Positions 39,885 through 50,909 are shown, numbered from the stretch's first letter. The stretch is DNA of 61,163 nt from Planctomycetales bacterium 71-10 (GCA_001898385.1 MKTT01000117.1:1-61163), one strand, 5' to 3'. Translations and numbers: made by a program. Notes: generated by a model from the sequence alone, not told the origin.

Positions 39885-42131
39885 TCAGGCGCTCTCGCGG
39901 TGGTAGTGGATGTCGTGCAGCCGGCGGTAGAGGGCGCTGGTGCGCTTCAGCTCGGCGTCGGTGCCGACGGCGACGATGCGGCCGTCGTCGATCAGGACGA
40001 TGCGGTCGGCGAGCTGGATCGCGCCCATGCTGTGCGAGATCAGGAACGTGGTCCGGCCCCGGGAGAACTCCTCGATGGCCTTGCGGATCAGGGCCTCGTC
40101 CTGGATGTCGACGGCGCTGGTGGCCTCGTCGAGGATCAGGATGGAGGGGTCGCGGAGCATGGCCCGGGCCAGGGCGATGCGCTGGCGCTGGCCGCCGGAG
40201 AGGCCGTGGCCGCGCTCGCCGATGACGGTGTCGTAGCCGTCGGGCAGGGTCATGATGAACTGGTGGGCGTATGACCGCTTGGCGGCCTCGACGATGGCGT
40301 CGCGGCCAGCGGATGGGTCGCCGTAGGCGATGTTCCGGGCGATGGTGTCCTGGAACAGGATCGTCTCCTGCGGCACGACGCCGATCAGCCGCCGCAGGCC
40401 CCGGCCGCGGATCTCGCGGACGTCCACGCCGTCGATCCGGATCGAACCCGAGTCGACGTCCCAGAACCTCGGCAGCAGGCTCATCAGGGTCGACTTCCCG
40501 CACCCGTTCGGCCCCACCAGGGCGACCGTCTCGCCGTGACGGACCGTCAGGTCGATCCCCCTCAGCAGCGGCTCGCGGCCGGTGTAGGAGAAGTGGACGT
40601 CGGCGAACTCGATCGAGCGCCCGTGCTTCGGCCGCTCGACCGCGCCCGCGGCGTCGACCACCTGGGGCTCGCGGTCCATCAGGGCGCAGATGCGGTCGGA
40701 CGCCGCCGACGCCCGCTGGAGCTTCGAGTTCACGTTCGACAGCTTGCGGATCGGGTCGGACACCCCCGCCATGATCGTGTAGAACATCAGCAGGTCTTCG
40801 ATCGCCATCACCTGCGACGCCAGCTGGATCTTGAACAGGCCGAGGTCCAGGAAGATCGACTGCTTCAGCACCAGGTACGACCCGGCCAAAAGCGCGATCG
40901 CCACGGTGACGAACGTGAGCATCTCCAGCACGGGGTCGGACATCGAGTCGATCATCGCGACCCGGATGCTCTTGCGGTAGAAGTTCTTCGTCTCCAGGAA
41001 GAACCGCCGCCGCTCCATCCGCTCGGTGCCGAACGCCTTGACGACCCGGATCCCCTGGAAGGTCTCCTGGAGGATCTTGTAGATCGACGACATGCTCTCC
41101 AGCGACCGCCGCACGGCCCGCTTCATCATCCGGCCGACGCGGTAGGTGGTGTAGGCGGAGATCGGCACGACGACCAGGGTCAGGCAGGTGAGCCGCCAGT
41201 TGAACCAGAACGCGCCGGAGATGTAGATCACGGCGCGCAAGGGCTCGCGGATCAGCTTGCTCAGGATGGTGTTGAGCCCCTGGGCGAACGAGTCCATGTC
41301 GCTGGTGAACCGGGCCATCAGGTCGGACGAGCCCTGGTCGGAGAAGCTGGCCAGGTCGAGGTTCATGGTGCGGCGGAAGAAGCGGTTGCGGAGGTCGAAC
41401 AGCGTGTGCTGCATGACGTCGGCGACCAGCACTTCCTGGCAGAACGTGAACATCCCCTTGATCATCACCCCGACCAGGACCAGCCCCATGAGCGCGCTGA
41501 GGGTCCGGAACTGGTCGGAGGGGAAGTACTCGTAGACGGTGGGCTTGATCCGCAGGTAGAAGGCCTGCCACCAGCCCTCGGATTCGCGGCGGCGGTCGAT
41601 CTCGGCGAGCTGGCGGTCGAGCGAGCGGCGGTCGCCGTCGTGGAGCCATCGGCTGCCGCGGCTCAGCTCCTCCCAGCGGGCGTCGGCGATCCGCTCCTCG
41701 CGCTGGAGGCGCTGGATCTCGCCGGCCTCGTGGGCGAGGAACTGGGAGGAGACGCCCGCCTGGTCGGGGAGGTCGACCTTGCGGCGGCGCTCGTCCAGCT
41801 CGCCGCGGAGCCGGGCCTTCTCGGCCTCCAACTCGCCGAATCGGTCGGCCAGCGGCGTCGCGACGGCCCCGCCGACGGCGAACGCCCGCTCCACCCGCCC
41901 CAGCTCCTCGCGCCGGGCGGCGAGCTGGTCGAGGGCCTCGGCGATCGAGTCGATCTTGGTGGAGATCCAGCGCTGGGGGTTGTCGTTGTTGATGAGGATC
42001 TTCAGCACCGGCAGGACGGCGCCCAGCTCCATGAAGGAGAGCAGGGCGACCATCAGGGCGCAGGCGATCGAAATGCCGAAGCGATACCGATAAGGCCAGG
42101 CGGTCTTCACCAGCCGGACGAAATTCTTCAT
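39885..42131 (-). CDS. ABC exporter, MsbA-like with coiled-coil insert
   Basis: A 748-residue half-transporter (membrane domain plus ATPase) of the lipid/peptide exporter type. The ATPase shows GPNGCGKST (Walker A), LSGGQ (signature) and ILILDEATS (Walker B). Between the first membrane helix (about residues 20-40) and the second (about 175-195) lies a charged coiled-coil insert of some 130 residues that should face the periplasm; it is absent from classic MsbA. ATG 42131 chosen over an in-frame start 42 bases upstream. Substrate unknown, lipid or lipopolysaccharide export being typical of the family. Confidence 0.9.
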   Translation of the reverse strand: MKNFVRLVKTAWPYRYRFGISIACALMVALLSFMELGAVLPVLKILINNDNPQRWISTKIDSIAEALDQLAARREELGRVERAFAVGGAVATPLADRFGELEAEKARLRGELDERRRKVDLPDQAGVSSQFLAHEAGEIQRLQREERIADARWEELSRGSRWLHDGDRRSLDRQLAEIDRRRESEGWWQAFYLRIKPTVYEYFPSDQFRTLSALMGLVLVGVMIKGMFTFCQEVLVADVMQHTLFDLRNRFFRRTMNLDLASFSDQGSSDLMARFTSDMDSFAQGLNTILSKLIREPLRAVIYISGAFWFNWRLTCLTLVVVPISAYTTYRVGRMMKRAVRRSLESMSSIYKILQETFQGIRVVKAFGTERMERRRFFLETKNFYRKSIRVAMIDSMSDPVLEMLTFVTVAIALLAGSYLVLKQSIFLDLGLFKIQLASQVMAIEDLLMFYTIMAGVSDPIRKLSNVNSKLQRASAASDRICALMDREPQVVDAAGAVERPKHGRSIEFADVHFSYTGREPLLRGIDLTVRHGETVALVGPNGCGKSTLMSLLPRFWDVDSGSIRIDGVDVREIRGRGLRRLIGVVPQETILFQDTIARNIAYGDPSAGRDAIVEAAKRSYAHQFIMTLPDGYDTVIGERGHGLSGGQRQRIALARAMLRDPSILILDEATSAVDIQDEALIRKAIEEFSRGRTTFLISHSMGAIQLADRIVLIDDGRIVAVGTDAELKRTSALYRRLHDIHYHRESA

Positions 42132-42377
42132 GTCGACCCGAGCCCAAGAGACAGGACCTCGGCGAGCATCCATGCTTTAGCGACTGTCGCGCCATGGCCG
42201 CCAGAGCGCCGAAGGGACATCCTCTTACCATCTCCGCCCCGCCTCGACAATTCGAGTTCGACCATGCGGGCTGGTTCCGACACGCGAAGCTGTATGCCGT
42301 CCCGGGGTAAACCGCTGCAATTGCAACCGGGGCGGTAATGGTTGGGACGTCGGCGACGTGCCGCCGGGCCCTTCTCG

Positions 42378-45300
42378 TCACCGTGGTCGGGCCGGGCGGA
42401 TCGCATGCGCGCGGGCCGTGCGGCCGGCGGGGAAGAACCGCGACAGGATCGGGCCCCTGGGCACGGCCCGGGCCTCGCCGCGCCCCATGAGCAGGTTCAT
42501 CCGACAGTTGGCGTAGGGCACGGTCCCGAAGGTGTAGCCGGAACCGGTCGAACCGGCGGAGACGACGATCTGGTCGACCTGCGCCCCGCCGCGGACGACC
42601 ACGCCCCCCAGCGTCCCGACGGCGGTGCGGGCCGACCGGAAGTAGCGCGACGGGGCCTGCTCGATCAACGAATACGTCCCGGGCCGGACGCCCTCGAACG
42701 CGAAGGAGCCGTCGGCCGCCGTGGTCGTGACCAGCCGGACGGGCCGCCCGCCCTCGTCGACGCCCACCAGGATCACCTGGATCGACGCGACGCCCAGGTC
42801 GCGGCCGACGTCGTAGACCCCGTTGCGCTGGCGGTCGAGGTAGACCACGCCCGTCACCCGGCCGGTGGTCGCGATCGGTCCGGTCGGCTCGGTCGGGGTC
42901 GTCGGCTCGGTCGGGGTGGTCGGGGCCGTCGGCTGCCGGGCGACGCCGCCGGCGTTGGCGAGGCCGTCGCCCGGGGAGGGGTCGAACTGCTGCGAGGTCG
43001 CGGGACCGGCGGCGAGGTCGAAGGCACCGGGGGCGATCGCTTCGAGGGTCAGGTCCAGCGTCCAGGAGCCGCCCGCGGGGACGTCGCCGACGGTCCAGAG
43101 GCCGGAGGCCGGGTCGTAGCTCCCCCGCCCCGCGACGCTCGACGCCAGGCGGAAGCCGGGCGGCACGGCGATAGGGACCCTGGCGCCGGTGGCGCCGTCG
43201 GGGCCGTTGTTGGTCACGATCACGCGGACGTCATAACGCCCGCCGACGTCGACCGAGCCGGGCATCCCCTCGATGCGGACGGACAGGTCGGCCCGCCTGG
43301 GGGAGACGGCGTAGCTCGCCGCGTCGTCGGCCGCGGTGGCGTCGAACTGGTCGACGGCCGTCAGCCGGGCCGCGATGGAGCCGTCGGCCGCGGCGGTCGC
43401 GCGGGCCCAGATCCGCAGGACGGTCGACCCGCCCGGCGCGATGGAGCCGGCGGCCCAGCCGCCCGTCGAGCGGTCGTAGGCTCCCTGGCCGGCCTCGGCG
43501 GAGACGAACGTCAGGCCGGCGGGGAGGGAGGTGGCGAACGTGAGCCCGGTGGCGGCGTCGGGGCCGGCGTTGGTCGCCGTCACGGTCACGAGCACGAGCT
43601 GGCCGGCGTCGGGCCGGGGGTGGTCGACGTCCACCCGGACGGCGACGGCGACGCCCGTCGGCGTGATGGAGGCCGACGCCGGCGCGACCGGCTCGGGGTC
43701 GTGCTGGTCGACCGAGAGGAACTCGGCCGTGGTGGTCTTCGCGCCCGGGGCGACGACGCGCCCGCGGAGCGTCAGCACGAGCCGGCCGCCGTCGGGGAGG
43801 GTCGGCACCGTCCAGACGCCGGTGGCGCGGTCGTAGGCCGCCCCTTCGGAGGTCGCGGAGACCCATTCCATCCCGGCCGGCAGGGCCTGGCGGATGTGGA
43901 CGTTGGTGGCGGCGTCGGGCCCGGCGTTGGTCAGGACGACGGTGTACTCGACGACCTGCCCCTTGAGCGGCGCGGCCGCGTCGACCGTCTGCGCGAGGAA
44001 CAGGCGGACCTGCTGCGCGGCGACGGTCGCCGAGACGAGCCGGTCGCCCTCGGTCGGGTCGAATTCGTCGACCTTCGAGACGCCGGCGGTCAGGGACTGG
44101 TCGCCGGGCGCCGTGACGAGGGCGACGATGCGGAGCGTCCGCGTCCCGCCCGGCCCCAGGTCGCCGACCGTCCACTCGCCGGTGGCGGGGTCGTAGCCCG
44201 CGCCGACGGCGGACTCGAACGCCAGGCCCGCCGGGAGGGTCGTCGTGACGTGCAGGCCGGTCGCCGCATCGGGGCCGACGTTGGAGACGACGATCGTGAA
44301 CTCCACCCGCTCGCCGACGTTGGGGCGGGCCTTGTCGGCCGTGATGGCCAGCCCGACGTCCGCCGAGCGCGGGGCGATCGTGGTCGTCGTGGGCGTCTCG
44401 GGCGTCGGGTCGAACTGGTCGACGGTCCCGAGGGCCGTGGTCGTCGTCATCGTCCCGGGGCCGGTCACGCGATACCTGTAGACGAGCGTGGCCGAGCCGT
44501 CCGGGAGGATCTCGCCGACGGTCCACAGGCCGGTGAGCGTGGAGAACTCGCCCCGGCCCGCCTGGGATTCGAGGATCGAGAGGCCGTCGGGGAACAGGTT
44601 CTCGACCGACACGCCCGTCGCGGCGTCGGGCCCGAGGTTCCGGACCGTCACCGTGACCGTCACGACGTCGCCCACGTTGGGCGTGGGGTCGTCGACGGTC
44701 GTCTCGACGCGGACGTCGGCCGACTTCGGCGTCACGACGACGGACGCGGAGAGGTCGTCGGCGTCCGGATCGAACTGGTCGACGGCCGTGACCGAGGCCG
44801 TCAGCGTGCTCGGCGCGGGCGAGACCGCCCGGGCCCAGATCGTCAGGGTCGAGGTGGAGCCCGTCGGGGCGTGCGGCAGCGTCCAGACGCCGGTGGTCGG
44901 GTCGTAAGCCCCCAGGCCCGGCTGCGACGAGACGTACTCCAGCCCGGCCGGCAGGAGGGCCGCCACCGAGACGTTCTCGGCGTCGTCGGGGCCGGTGTTG
45001 GAGAGGGTGATCGTGATCGCCACCACCTGCCGCGCGTCGGGCCGGGGGACGTCGACGGTCGCGGCGACCGAGAGGTCGGAGCGCCGGGGCGTGACCGTGA
45101 CGGCGATCGAGCGGTCTTCGGGCGTCGGGTCGAACTGGTCGGCGGACGAGGTCGCCTCGATCGTCAGGGGGTCGCCCGTCAGGGCCCGGAGGATGAGGGT
45201 GAGCCGCGTGGTGCTCCCGGCGTCGATCCCGCCGATCGTCCAGACGCCGGTCGTCGCGTCGTAGGCCGCGCCTTCGGGGATCGAGGCCAGTTCGAAGCCG

Positions 45301-48300
45301 GCGGGGATCGTCAGCGTCACGGCCGCGCCGGTGGCGTCGTCCGGGCCCTGGTTGGTCACGTCGAGGGCGACCGTCACGACCTGGCCCTTGATGGGCCGCG
45401 GGTCGTCGACGGAGAACCTCATCTTGAGGTCGGAGGTCTGCGCCTGGACGGTCGCCTGGGCGGCGTCGTCGTTGAGGTTGGGGTCGAACTGGTCGGTCGT
45501 CGCGACCGCGGCGGCGAGGGTCTGGGCCTGGGCGTTCAGCACCTTCGCGCGGAAGGTCAGGGTCGCGGCGCCTCCCGAGAAGACGTCGCCGATCGTCCAG
45601 CGCCCGGTGACCGGGTCGTACGAGCCGAACGCCGTGGAGGACGAGTCGTATTCGAGGCCGGCCGGGATCGTCAGGTCGACCGCGACGAGGCCCGCCGGAT
45701 CCTTGCCCAGGTTGCGGACCGTGATCGTGAAGACGGCCGCCTGGCCCACGAGGGGGCTGGCGTCGTCGACGGTGGCGGTGACGAGCAGGTCGGCCTGCTG
45801 GGGGTCGACCGTGGTCTCGGCCTCGTCGTTGACGGAATGGGCGTCGAACTGGTCGACCGCCTCGATCGTCGCCAGGTTGACGGTGGGCGACCCGGTCGAG
45901 ACGAGGACCGAGATGGTCAGGATCGCCTCGCCGTCCTTCGCCACGGCGCCGACGCTCCAGAGGCCGGCGATCGGGTCGTACGAGCCGTCGCCGACCGCCG
46001 AGATGAAGGTCATGCCGGCGGGGAGGTCGTCGCGGACGACCACGCCCGTCGCGTCGTCGTCGCCGCCGTTCTTGACGAGCAGCGTGTAGGTGATCGTGTC
46101 GCCGACCTGGGGCGTGGGCGAGTCGACGACCTTGCCGACGACGAGGTCGACCTTCTTCGGCTTGACGAACACGGAGGCCGTGTTGTTGGCCGAGGCGCCG
46201 TCGTGCTGATCGGCCTGGACGATCGTCGCCGCGAGGGGCGGGAGCGCCGGGGCGTCGGCCGTGGCGCGGAGCGTGAGGACGGCCGGCGTCCCGACGGCCA
46301 CGGGGCCGGCGAGGGTCCAGAGGCCGGTGATCGGGTCGTACGAGCCGGACGTCGCGGACGCGGTGTCGAACGTGTAGCCCGCCGGGATCGGGATCGAGAC
46401 GACCGCCCCGGTGGCCGCGTCGGGGCCGAGGTCGGACAGGGTGATCGTGAAGGTGACGAGCTGGCGGGCGTTCGGATTCAGGACGTCGGCCGAGGCGGCG
46501 ACGGCGAGGTCGGCCCGCAGCGGCGCGACGTCGACGTTCGCCGTCAGGTCGGCCGCGTCGGGGTCGAAGGCGTCCGCGGCCGTGACCGCGGCGTAGAACC
46601 GGGCCACCGTCGGATCCTGGACGCGGAGCCGGAGCGGCAGCGCGACCGACTCCCCGGCGGCGAGGCCGGCGATGGTCCACAGCCCGGCCTGCGGGTCGTA
46701 CGTCGTCCCCGCGGGGGCGTCCGTCGAGTCGAACGTGTAGCCGACGGGGACCGGGGCCGACGCGACGACGTTCGCGACCGCGTCCGGGCCGGCGTTCGAC
46801 ACGGTGATCGTCATCGTCACCACGTCCTCGACGTTCGGCCTGGCCTGGTCGACGCCCGCGGCGACGGAGAGGTCGGCGACCAGCGGCGCGACGGCGATCG
46901 CGACGGAGTCGTCGGCGGACGAGGAGTCGTACTGCTCCTGCGGGAGGAACGCGGCGGTGAAGTCGCCGGCGGCCGAGGTGGTCGCGACCGCCCGGATCGT
47001 CAGCGTGGCCGTCTGGCCGACCGCGAGCGAGCCCACGTTCCATACGCCGTCCGAGCCGAAGGTCGCTGCGCCGGCGGCCGTCGCGCCCTGGAGCGTCAGG
47101 CCGGGCGGGAGCGCGGCCTGCACGCGGACGCCCGTGGCCGAGTCGGGCCCGGAGTTCGTCGCGGTGAGGGTGAACGTGACCACCTGCCCCGGCCTCGGCC
47201 GCTCGACGTCGGCCGTCGCGCCCAGGGCCAGCTCGGACTGCTGGGCGTCGAACGTGACGGAGGTCGAGTCGTTCCCCGCCGAGGGGTCGAACTGGTCGGA
47301 GCCGGTGATGGAGGCGGAGATCGTCCGCGGGTCGGCGTCGAGCGCCTGGGCCTGGAGGACGAGCGTCCGCGACTCGCCCGGCTTCAGGACGACGGAGCCC
47401 AAACTCCATCGGCCCGTCGCCAGGTCGTAGGAGGTCCCCTCGGGGGCCGTCAGGCCGATGAACAGCATGTTGGGCGGGATCTCGTGCGTCACGACGACGT
47501 TCGTCGCGTCGTTCGGCCCCTGGTTCGCGACGGTGACGCGGAACGTCATCGTCTCGCGCATCTTCGGGACCGGCTTGTCGACCGTGGCCGTCAGGGCCAG
47601 GTCGGCCGACTGGGCGGTGAGCGAGGCCGAGACCGAGTTGTTGCCGGCGACCGCGTCGGCCGGCGACGCCGCCGCGATCGTCGCGACGGCCGTCTGCTTG
47701 ACGACGGCCGAGGCGCCGACCGTCGCGCGGATCCTCAGCACGGTCGTCGAGCCCCTGGCCACGGCGCCGACGCTCCACGCGCCCGTCGCGGCGTTGTAGG
47801 CGGCGCCCGCGTCCGAGGAGACGAACGCGAGGCCGGCCGGCAGCGGGGCCGAGACCGTCACGCCGGTCGCGTCCGCCGTCCCGGGCGACGTCAGGGTCAC
47901 GACGTAGTCGATCGTCTCGCCCACCCTGGGCTGAGACTTCGAGAACGCCGAGGCCAGCGCCAGGTCGACGATGGAGGTCGAGACCGAGACGGAGGCCGAG
48001 TTGTTCCCCGCGTTGGGGTCGTACTGATCGACGGAGAGGACGCTCGCCGATTGCGTCGCCGCGCCGGCGGCGAGGACGTCGGCCGTGATCGTCAGCGTGC
48101 GGGTCGCGCCCGAGGCCGCGGTGCCGACCGTCCAGACTCCGGTCGCCGAATCGTAGGCCCCGGCGCCCGCCTCCGGCGAGGCCGAGACGAACCGGAAGGC
48201 CGCCGGGAGGGCCGAGAGGATCCGGACGTTGGTCGCGTCGTCCGGGCCCGAGTTCCTCACCGTGATCGTCAGCGTGACCGACTCGCCGGCGACGGGGGAC

Positions 48301-50909
48301 GGCTTGCTGATCGCGATGGTCGGGGCGAGGTCGGCCGACCGGGGCGAGACGGTGACGGAGGCGAAGTCGGCCCCGCCGGCGTCGTACTGGTCGAGGTGCG
48401 TGAGGGTCGCGGTGCTCACGACCGCGTCCGGCCCGGCGACCGTCACGGTCACGGCCAGCGTCAGCTCCTCGTTCGCGCCGAGCGCGCCCACGGTCCAGAC
48501 GCCGGTCGCCTGGTCGTAGGTCGTCCCGGCCGCGACCTGGACGCCCTTGATGGTCAGGCCCGAGCCGACGGGCGCGGCGACCGTGACGTTGGTGGCCCCG
48601 TCGGGGCCGATGTTCTTGACGCGGGTCGTCAGGACGACGTCCCGGCCCACGTTGGGCCGCGAGTCGTCGACCGTCTTGACCACGGAGACGTTCGCCTGGC
48701 GCGGCGTGACGGCCGCCGACGACGCGTTGTTCGCGGAGGCGGGGTCGTAGGTCGCGTTGGCGAGGATCTTCGCCGTCGCGGTCGAGGCCGCCGGGCCGGT
48801 CACGTCGACGGTCAGGGTGAGGACCACCGAGCCGGGGGCGAGGGAGGCGATCGTCCAGACGCCGGTCGCGGAGTCGTACGACGCGCCGGCCCCGGCGGCC
48901 GAGACGAAGGCGAAGCCCGCGGGCAGCTTGTCCTCGACCCGGACGTTCGCGACGGTGCTGGGGCCCGCGTTGGTCAGGGTCGTCGTGAACGTGATCCGGT
49001 CGCCGACGTTCGGCCGCGCCTGGCCGACGGCCTTGGCCACCGACAGGTCCGCCTTGCGCGGGGTGATCGTCACCGCGGCGGCGTTGTTGGCGGTGTTGGG
49101 GTCGGGCTTGCCGGCCGCCGTGATCTGGGCCGAGTTGGTCACGGCGGACGTGGCCGCGACCTTCGCGGTGATCGCCAACACGGCCGGCGTCGTGCCGTCG
49201 ACCGTCCCCACGGTCCAGACGCCGGTGGCCGGGTCGTAGGTCGTCCCGGCGGGGACGACGGCCGAGACGTAGGTCAGCCCGGCCGGGAGCAGGTCCGCGA
49301 CCGAGACGCCCGACACGGGGAAGTCCTGCGTGTTCGCGACGGAGAGCGTGATGACGACGTCGTCGCCGACCTCGGGGGCGACGTTGCTCACCGTCTGCGT
49401 CAGCGAGAGGTCTTCCACCCGCGTCACCGTCGAGCGGACGGAGTTGCTCGTCGCCGAGAGGGCCGCCCCGGTCACGGCCCCGGTGAACGTCGCCGAGCCC
49501 TGGCCGTCGATGGTCGAGCCGTCCGTGGCCGTCGCGTTCACCACGACCCGGAACCGGACCGTGACCGACTGGCCGACCGCCACGGTCCCGCCGGCCGAGG
49601 CCGTCGCGCCGGCCCCGAGGCGATAGACGACGCGGCCGTTGGCGGAGTCGTAGTAGGCCGGGTCGTCGCCGACGGCGTCGGACATGGCCGTGGAGCCGAC
49701 GGAGAGCGACCCGGGCTGGTAGGCGGCGTTCGCCGGGATCGGGTCGAAGTAGACGAACTGCGAGGCGGCCTCGCCGGCCGTCACCTGGACGACGCTCGTG
49801 TATTCGAGGACGTCCCCCGGCTGCACGCCGCCGCCGTTGACGTCCACGACCGATTTGGCGATGCTCACGGCCGGCGCGTACAGGTCGATGGCCGTGGTGA
49901 CGACGCCGGGGAAATACTGGTCGGAATCGGTCTTCAGGTTGATCGTCGCCGAGGTCGCGTTGGGCGCGATGAGGCCCGACGTGGCGACGATGTCGGCGTC
50001 GATGCCGAGCTGGTTGACGTAGTTGGGGGCCTTCGTCGCGACGGTCGTCCCGCGGTTGCCGATGGTCCCGTTGAAGAAGTTCTTCGACGGGTTGTTGGCG
50101 TCCGTGAGCGTGGTCCCGTTGAACGTCACGCTGTCGCCGGTCAGGCCCAGGTCGCCCTCGTAGGCGATGATCCCGACGGCCGCCTTGACCGGCCCGGCCT
50201 GGGGGGCCCGGAAGCCGCTGATCGGGATGGATACGTTCGGCGTCGAGTCGTCGACCCGGACGTAGCCGTCGAACACCGTCAGGTTGCGCGGGGGGGCCGA
50301 CGGGTCGGCGTAGACGATCACCAGGGACCATCCCGCGTACTCGTTCGACCCCGTCCTCGCCTGGACGTTGGCGACCCCATACGTCCCCGCGCCGGCGGCC
50401 TTCACCAGGCTCGTGACGTCGGCGAACCCCTGGTAGTCGCCCGCGGACGTCGAGCCCACGACGGACCCGTTGATCGTCGCGTAAGTCGAGGAGCCCGGGA
50501 CCTGGAACTTGACCTGGTTGCGCGCGGCCGAGGTGGAGTCCGCCCCCCAGTACAGGCCCGCGAACAGGATCGACCCGCCGGCCGGCAGCGCCAGGTCGGC
50601 GCGGCTGGAGTTGAACGTCGAGGCGTCGGAGTCGACGTCGACGTACGCCATGTTGAAGTCGTCGTTCAGGTCGCTGCTCGCGCCGTTCCTCGCCTTGGTC
50701 GCGGCCGAGCCGGTCCCGGGCGCGGTGAGGAGCGTGTTCGCGACGTAGACGATGTCGCCGTTGGCGTTGGCCGAATATCGGGCCGAGAACGGCGTGAAGA
50801 TCGTCATCAAGGCCCGCGGCTCGAGCCGCGCCGCCGCGACCTCCGCGGCGATCGATTTCCGGTCGGGGCCGGGCTTCCGGCGGCGTCGGGGGCGGGCGTT
50901 GTGGTTCAT
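42378..50909 (-). CDS. Giant DUF11-repeat surface protein
   Basis: A 2843-residue protein. Near residues 30-40 is ARLEPRALM, a planctomycete export-type motif. Residues 45-330 form a globular domain, then about 18 tandem DUF11-type beta units of about 120 residues (495-2650), each with an xDLxVxxxVDxxxPxVG start and a YDxxTGVWTVG box. A Pro-Thr-Glu linker and an SdrD/Cna-B-like domain (about 2680-2790, GVVYLDRQRNGVYDVG) follow, ending in a basic tail. It is probably a stalk-like adhesin or cell-surface matrix protein. ATG 50909 chosen. The gene is monocistronic. Confidence 0.88.
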   Translation of the reverse strand: MNHNARPRRRRKPGPDRKSIAAEVAAARLEPRALMTIFTPFSARYSANANGDIVYVANTLLTAPGTGSAATKARNGASSDLNDDFNMAYVDVDSDASTFNSSRADLALPAGGSILFAGLYWGADSTSAARNQVKFQVPGSSTYATINGSVVGSTSAGDYQGFADVTSLVKAAGAGTYGVANVQARTGSNEYAGWSLVIVYADPSAPPRNLTVFDGYVRVDDSTPNVSIPISGFRAPQAGPVKAAVGIIAYEGDLGLTGDSVTFNGTTLTDANNPSKNFFNGTIGNRGTTVATKAPNYVNQLGIDADIVATSGLIAPNATSATINLKTDSDQYFPGVVTTAIDLYAPAVSIAKSVVDVNGGGVQPGDVLEYTSVVQVTAGEAASQFVYFDPIPANAAYQPGSLSVGSTAMSDAVGDDPAYYDSANGRVVYRLGAGATASAGGTVAVGQSVTVRFRVVVNATATDGSTIDGQGSATFTGAVTGAALSATSNSVRSTVTRVEDLSLTQTVSNVAPEVGDDVVITLSVANTQDFPVSGVSVADLLPAGLTYVSAVVPAGTTYDPATGVWTVGTVDGTTPAVLAITAKVAATSAVTNSAQITAAGKPDPNTANNAAAVTITPRKADLSVAKAVGQARPNVGDRITFTTTLTNAGPSTVANVRVEDKLPAGFAFVSAAGAGASYDSATGVWTIASLAPGSVVLTLTVDVTGPAASTATAKILANATYDPASANNASSAAVTPRQANVSVVKTVDDSRPNVGRDVVLTTRVKNIGPDGATNVTVAAPVGSGLTIKGVQVAAGTTYDQATGVWTVGALGANEELTLAVTVTVAGPDAVVSTATLTHLDQYDAGGADFASVTVSPRSADLAPTIAISKPSPVAGESVTLTITVRNSGPDDATNVRILSALPAAFRFVSASPEAGAGAYDSATGVWTVGTAASGATRTLTITADVLAAGAATQSASVLSVDQYDPNAGNNSASVSVSTSIVDLALASAFSKSQPRVGETIDYVVTLTSPGTADATGVTVSAPLPAGLAFVSSDAGAAYNAATGAWSVGAVARGSTTVLRIRATVGASAVVKQTAVATIAAASPADAVAGNNSVSASLTAQSADLALTATVDKPVPKMRETMTFRVTVANQGPNDATNVVVTHEIPPNMLFIGLTAPEGTSYDLATGRWSLGSVVLKPGESRTLVLQAQALDADPRTISASITGSDQFDPSAGNDSTSVTFDAQQSELALGATADVERPRPGQVVTFTLTATNSGPDSATGVRVQAALPPGLTLQGATAAGAATFGSDGVWNVGSLAVGQTATLTIRAVATTSAAGDFTAAFLPQEQYDSSSADDSVAIAVAPLVADLSVAAGVDQARPNVEDVVTMTITVSNAGPDAVANVVASAPVPVGYTFDSTDAPAGTTYDPQAGLWTIAGLAAGESVALPLRLRVQDPTVARFYAAVTAADAFDPDAADLTANVDVAPLRADLAVAASADVLNPNARQLVTFTITLSDLGPDAATGAVVSIPIPAGYTFDTASATSGSYDPITGLWTLAGPVAVGTPAVLTLRATADAPALPPLAATIVQADQHDGASANNTASVFVKPKKVDLVVGKVVDSPTPQVGDTITYTLLVKNGGDDDATGVVVRDDLPAGMTFISAVGDGSYDPIAGLWSVGAVAKDGEAILTISVLVSTGSPTVNLATIEAVDQFDAHSVNDEAETTVDPQQADLLVTATVDDASPLVGQAAVFTITVRNLGKDPAGLVAVDLTIPAGLEYDSSSTAFGSYDPVTGRWTIGDVFSGGAATLTFRAKVLNAQAQTLAAAVATTDQFDPNLNDDAAQATVQAQTSDLKMRFSVDDPRPIKGQVVTVALDVTNQGPDDATGAAVTLTIPAGFELASIPEGAAYDATTGVWTIGGIDAGSTTRLTLILRALTGDPLTIEATSSADQFDPTPEDRSIAVTVTPRRSDLSVAATVDVPRPDARQVVAITITLSNTGPDDAENVSVAALLPAGLEYVSSQPGLGAYDPTTGVWTLPHAPTGSTSTLTIWARAVSPAPSTLTASVTAVDQFDPDADDLSASVVVTPKSADVRVETTVDDPTPNVGDVVTVTVTVRNLGPDAATGVSVENLFPDGLSILESQAGRGEFSTLTGLWTVGEILPDGSATLVYRYRVTGPGTMTTTTALGTVDQFDPTPETPTTTTIAPRSADVGLAITADKARPNVGERVEFTIVVSNVGPDAATGLHVTTTLPAGLAFESAVGAGYDPATGEWTVGDLGPGGTRTLRIVALVTAPGDQSLTAGVSKVDEFDPTEGDRLVSATVAAQQVRLFLAQTVDAAAPLKGQVVEYTVVLTNAGPDAATNVHIRQALPAGMEWVSATSEGAAYDRATGVWTVPTLPDGGRLVLTLRGRVVAPGAKTTTAEFLSVDQHDPEPVAPASASITPTGVAVAVRVDVDHPRPDAGQLVLVTVTATNAGPDAATGLTFATSLPAGLTFVSAEAGQGAYDRSTGGWAAGSIAPGGSTVLRIWARATAAADGSIAARLTAVDQFDATAADDAASYAVSPRRADLSVRIEGMPGSVDVGGRYDVRVIVTNNGPDGATGARVPIAVPPGFRLASSVAGRGSYDPASGLWTVGDVPAGGSWTLDLTLEAIAPGAFDLAAGPATSQQFDPSPGDGLANAGGVARQPTAPTTPTEPTTPTEPTGPIATTGRVTGVVYLDRQRNGVYDVGRDLGVASIQVILVGVDEGGRPVRLVTTTAADGSFAFEGVRPGTYSLIEQAPSRYFRSARTAVGTLGGVVVRGGAQVDQIVVSAGSTGSGYTFGTVPYANCRMNLLMGRGEARAVPRGPILSRFFPAGRTARAHAIRPARPR

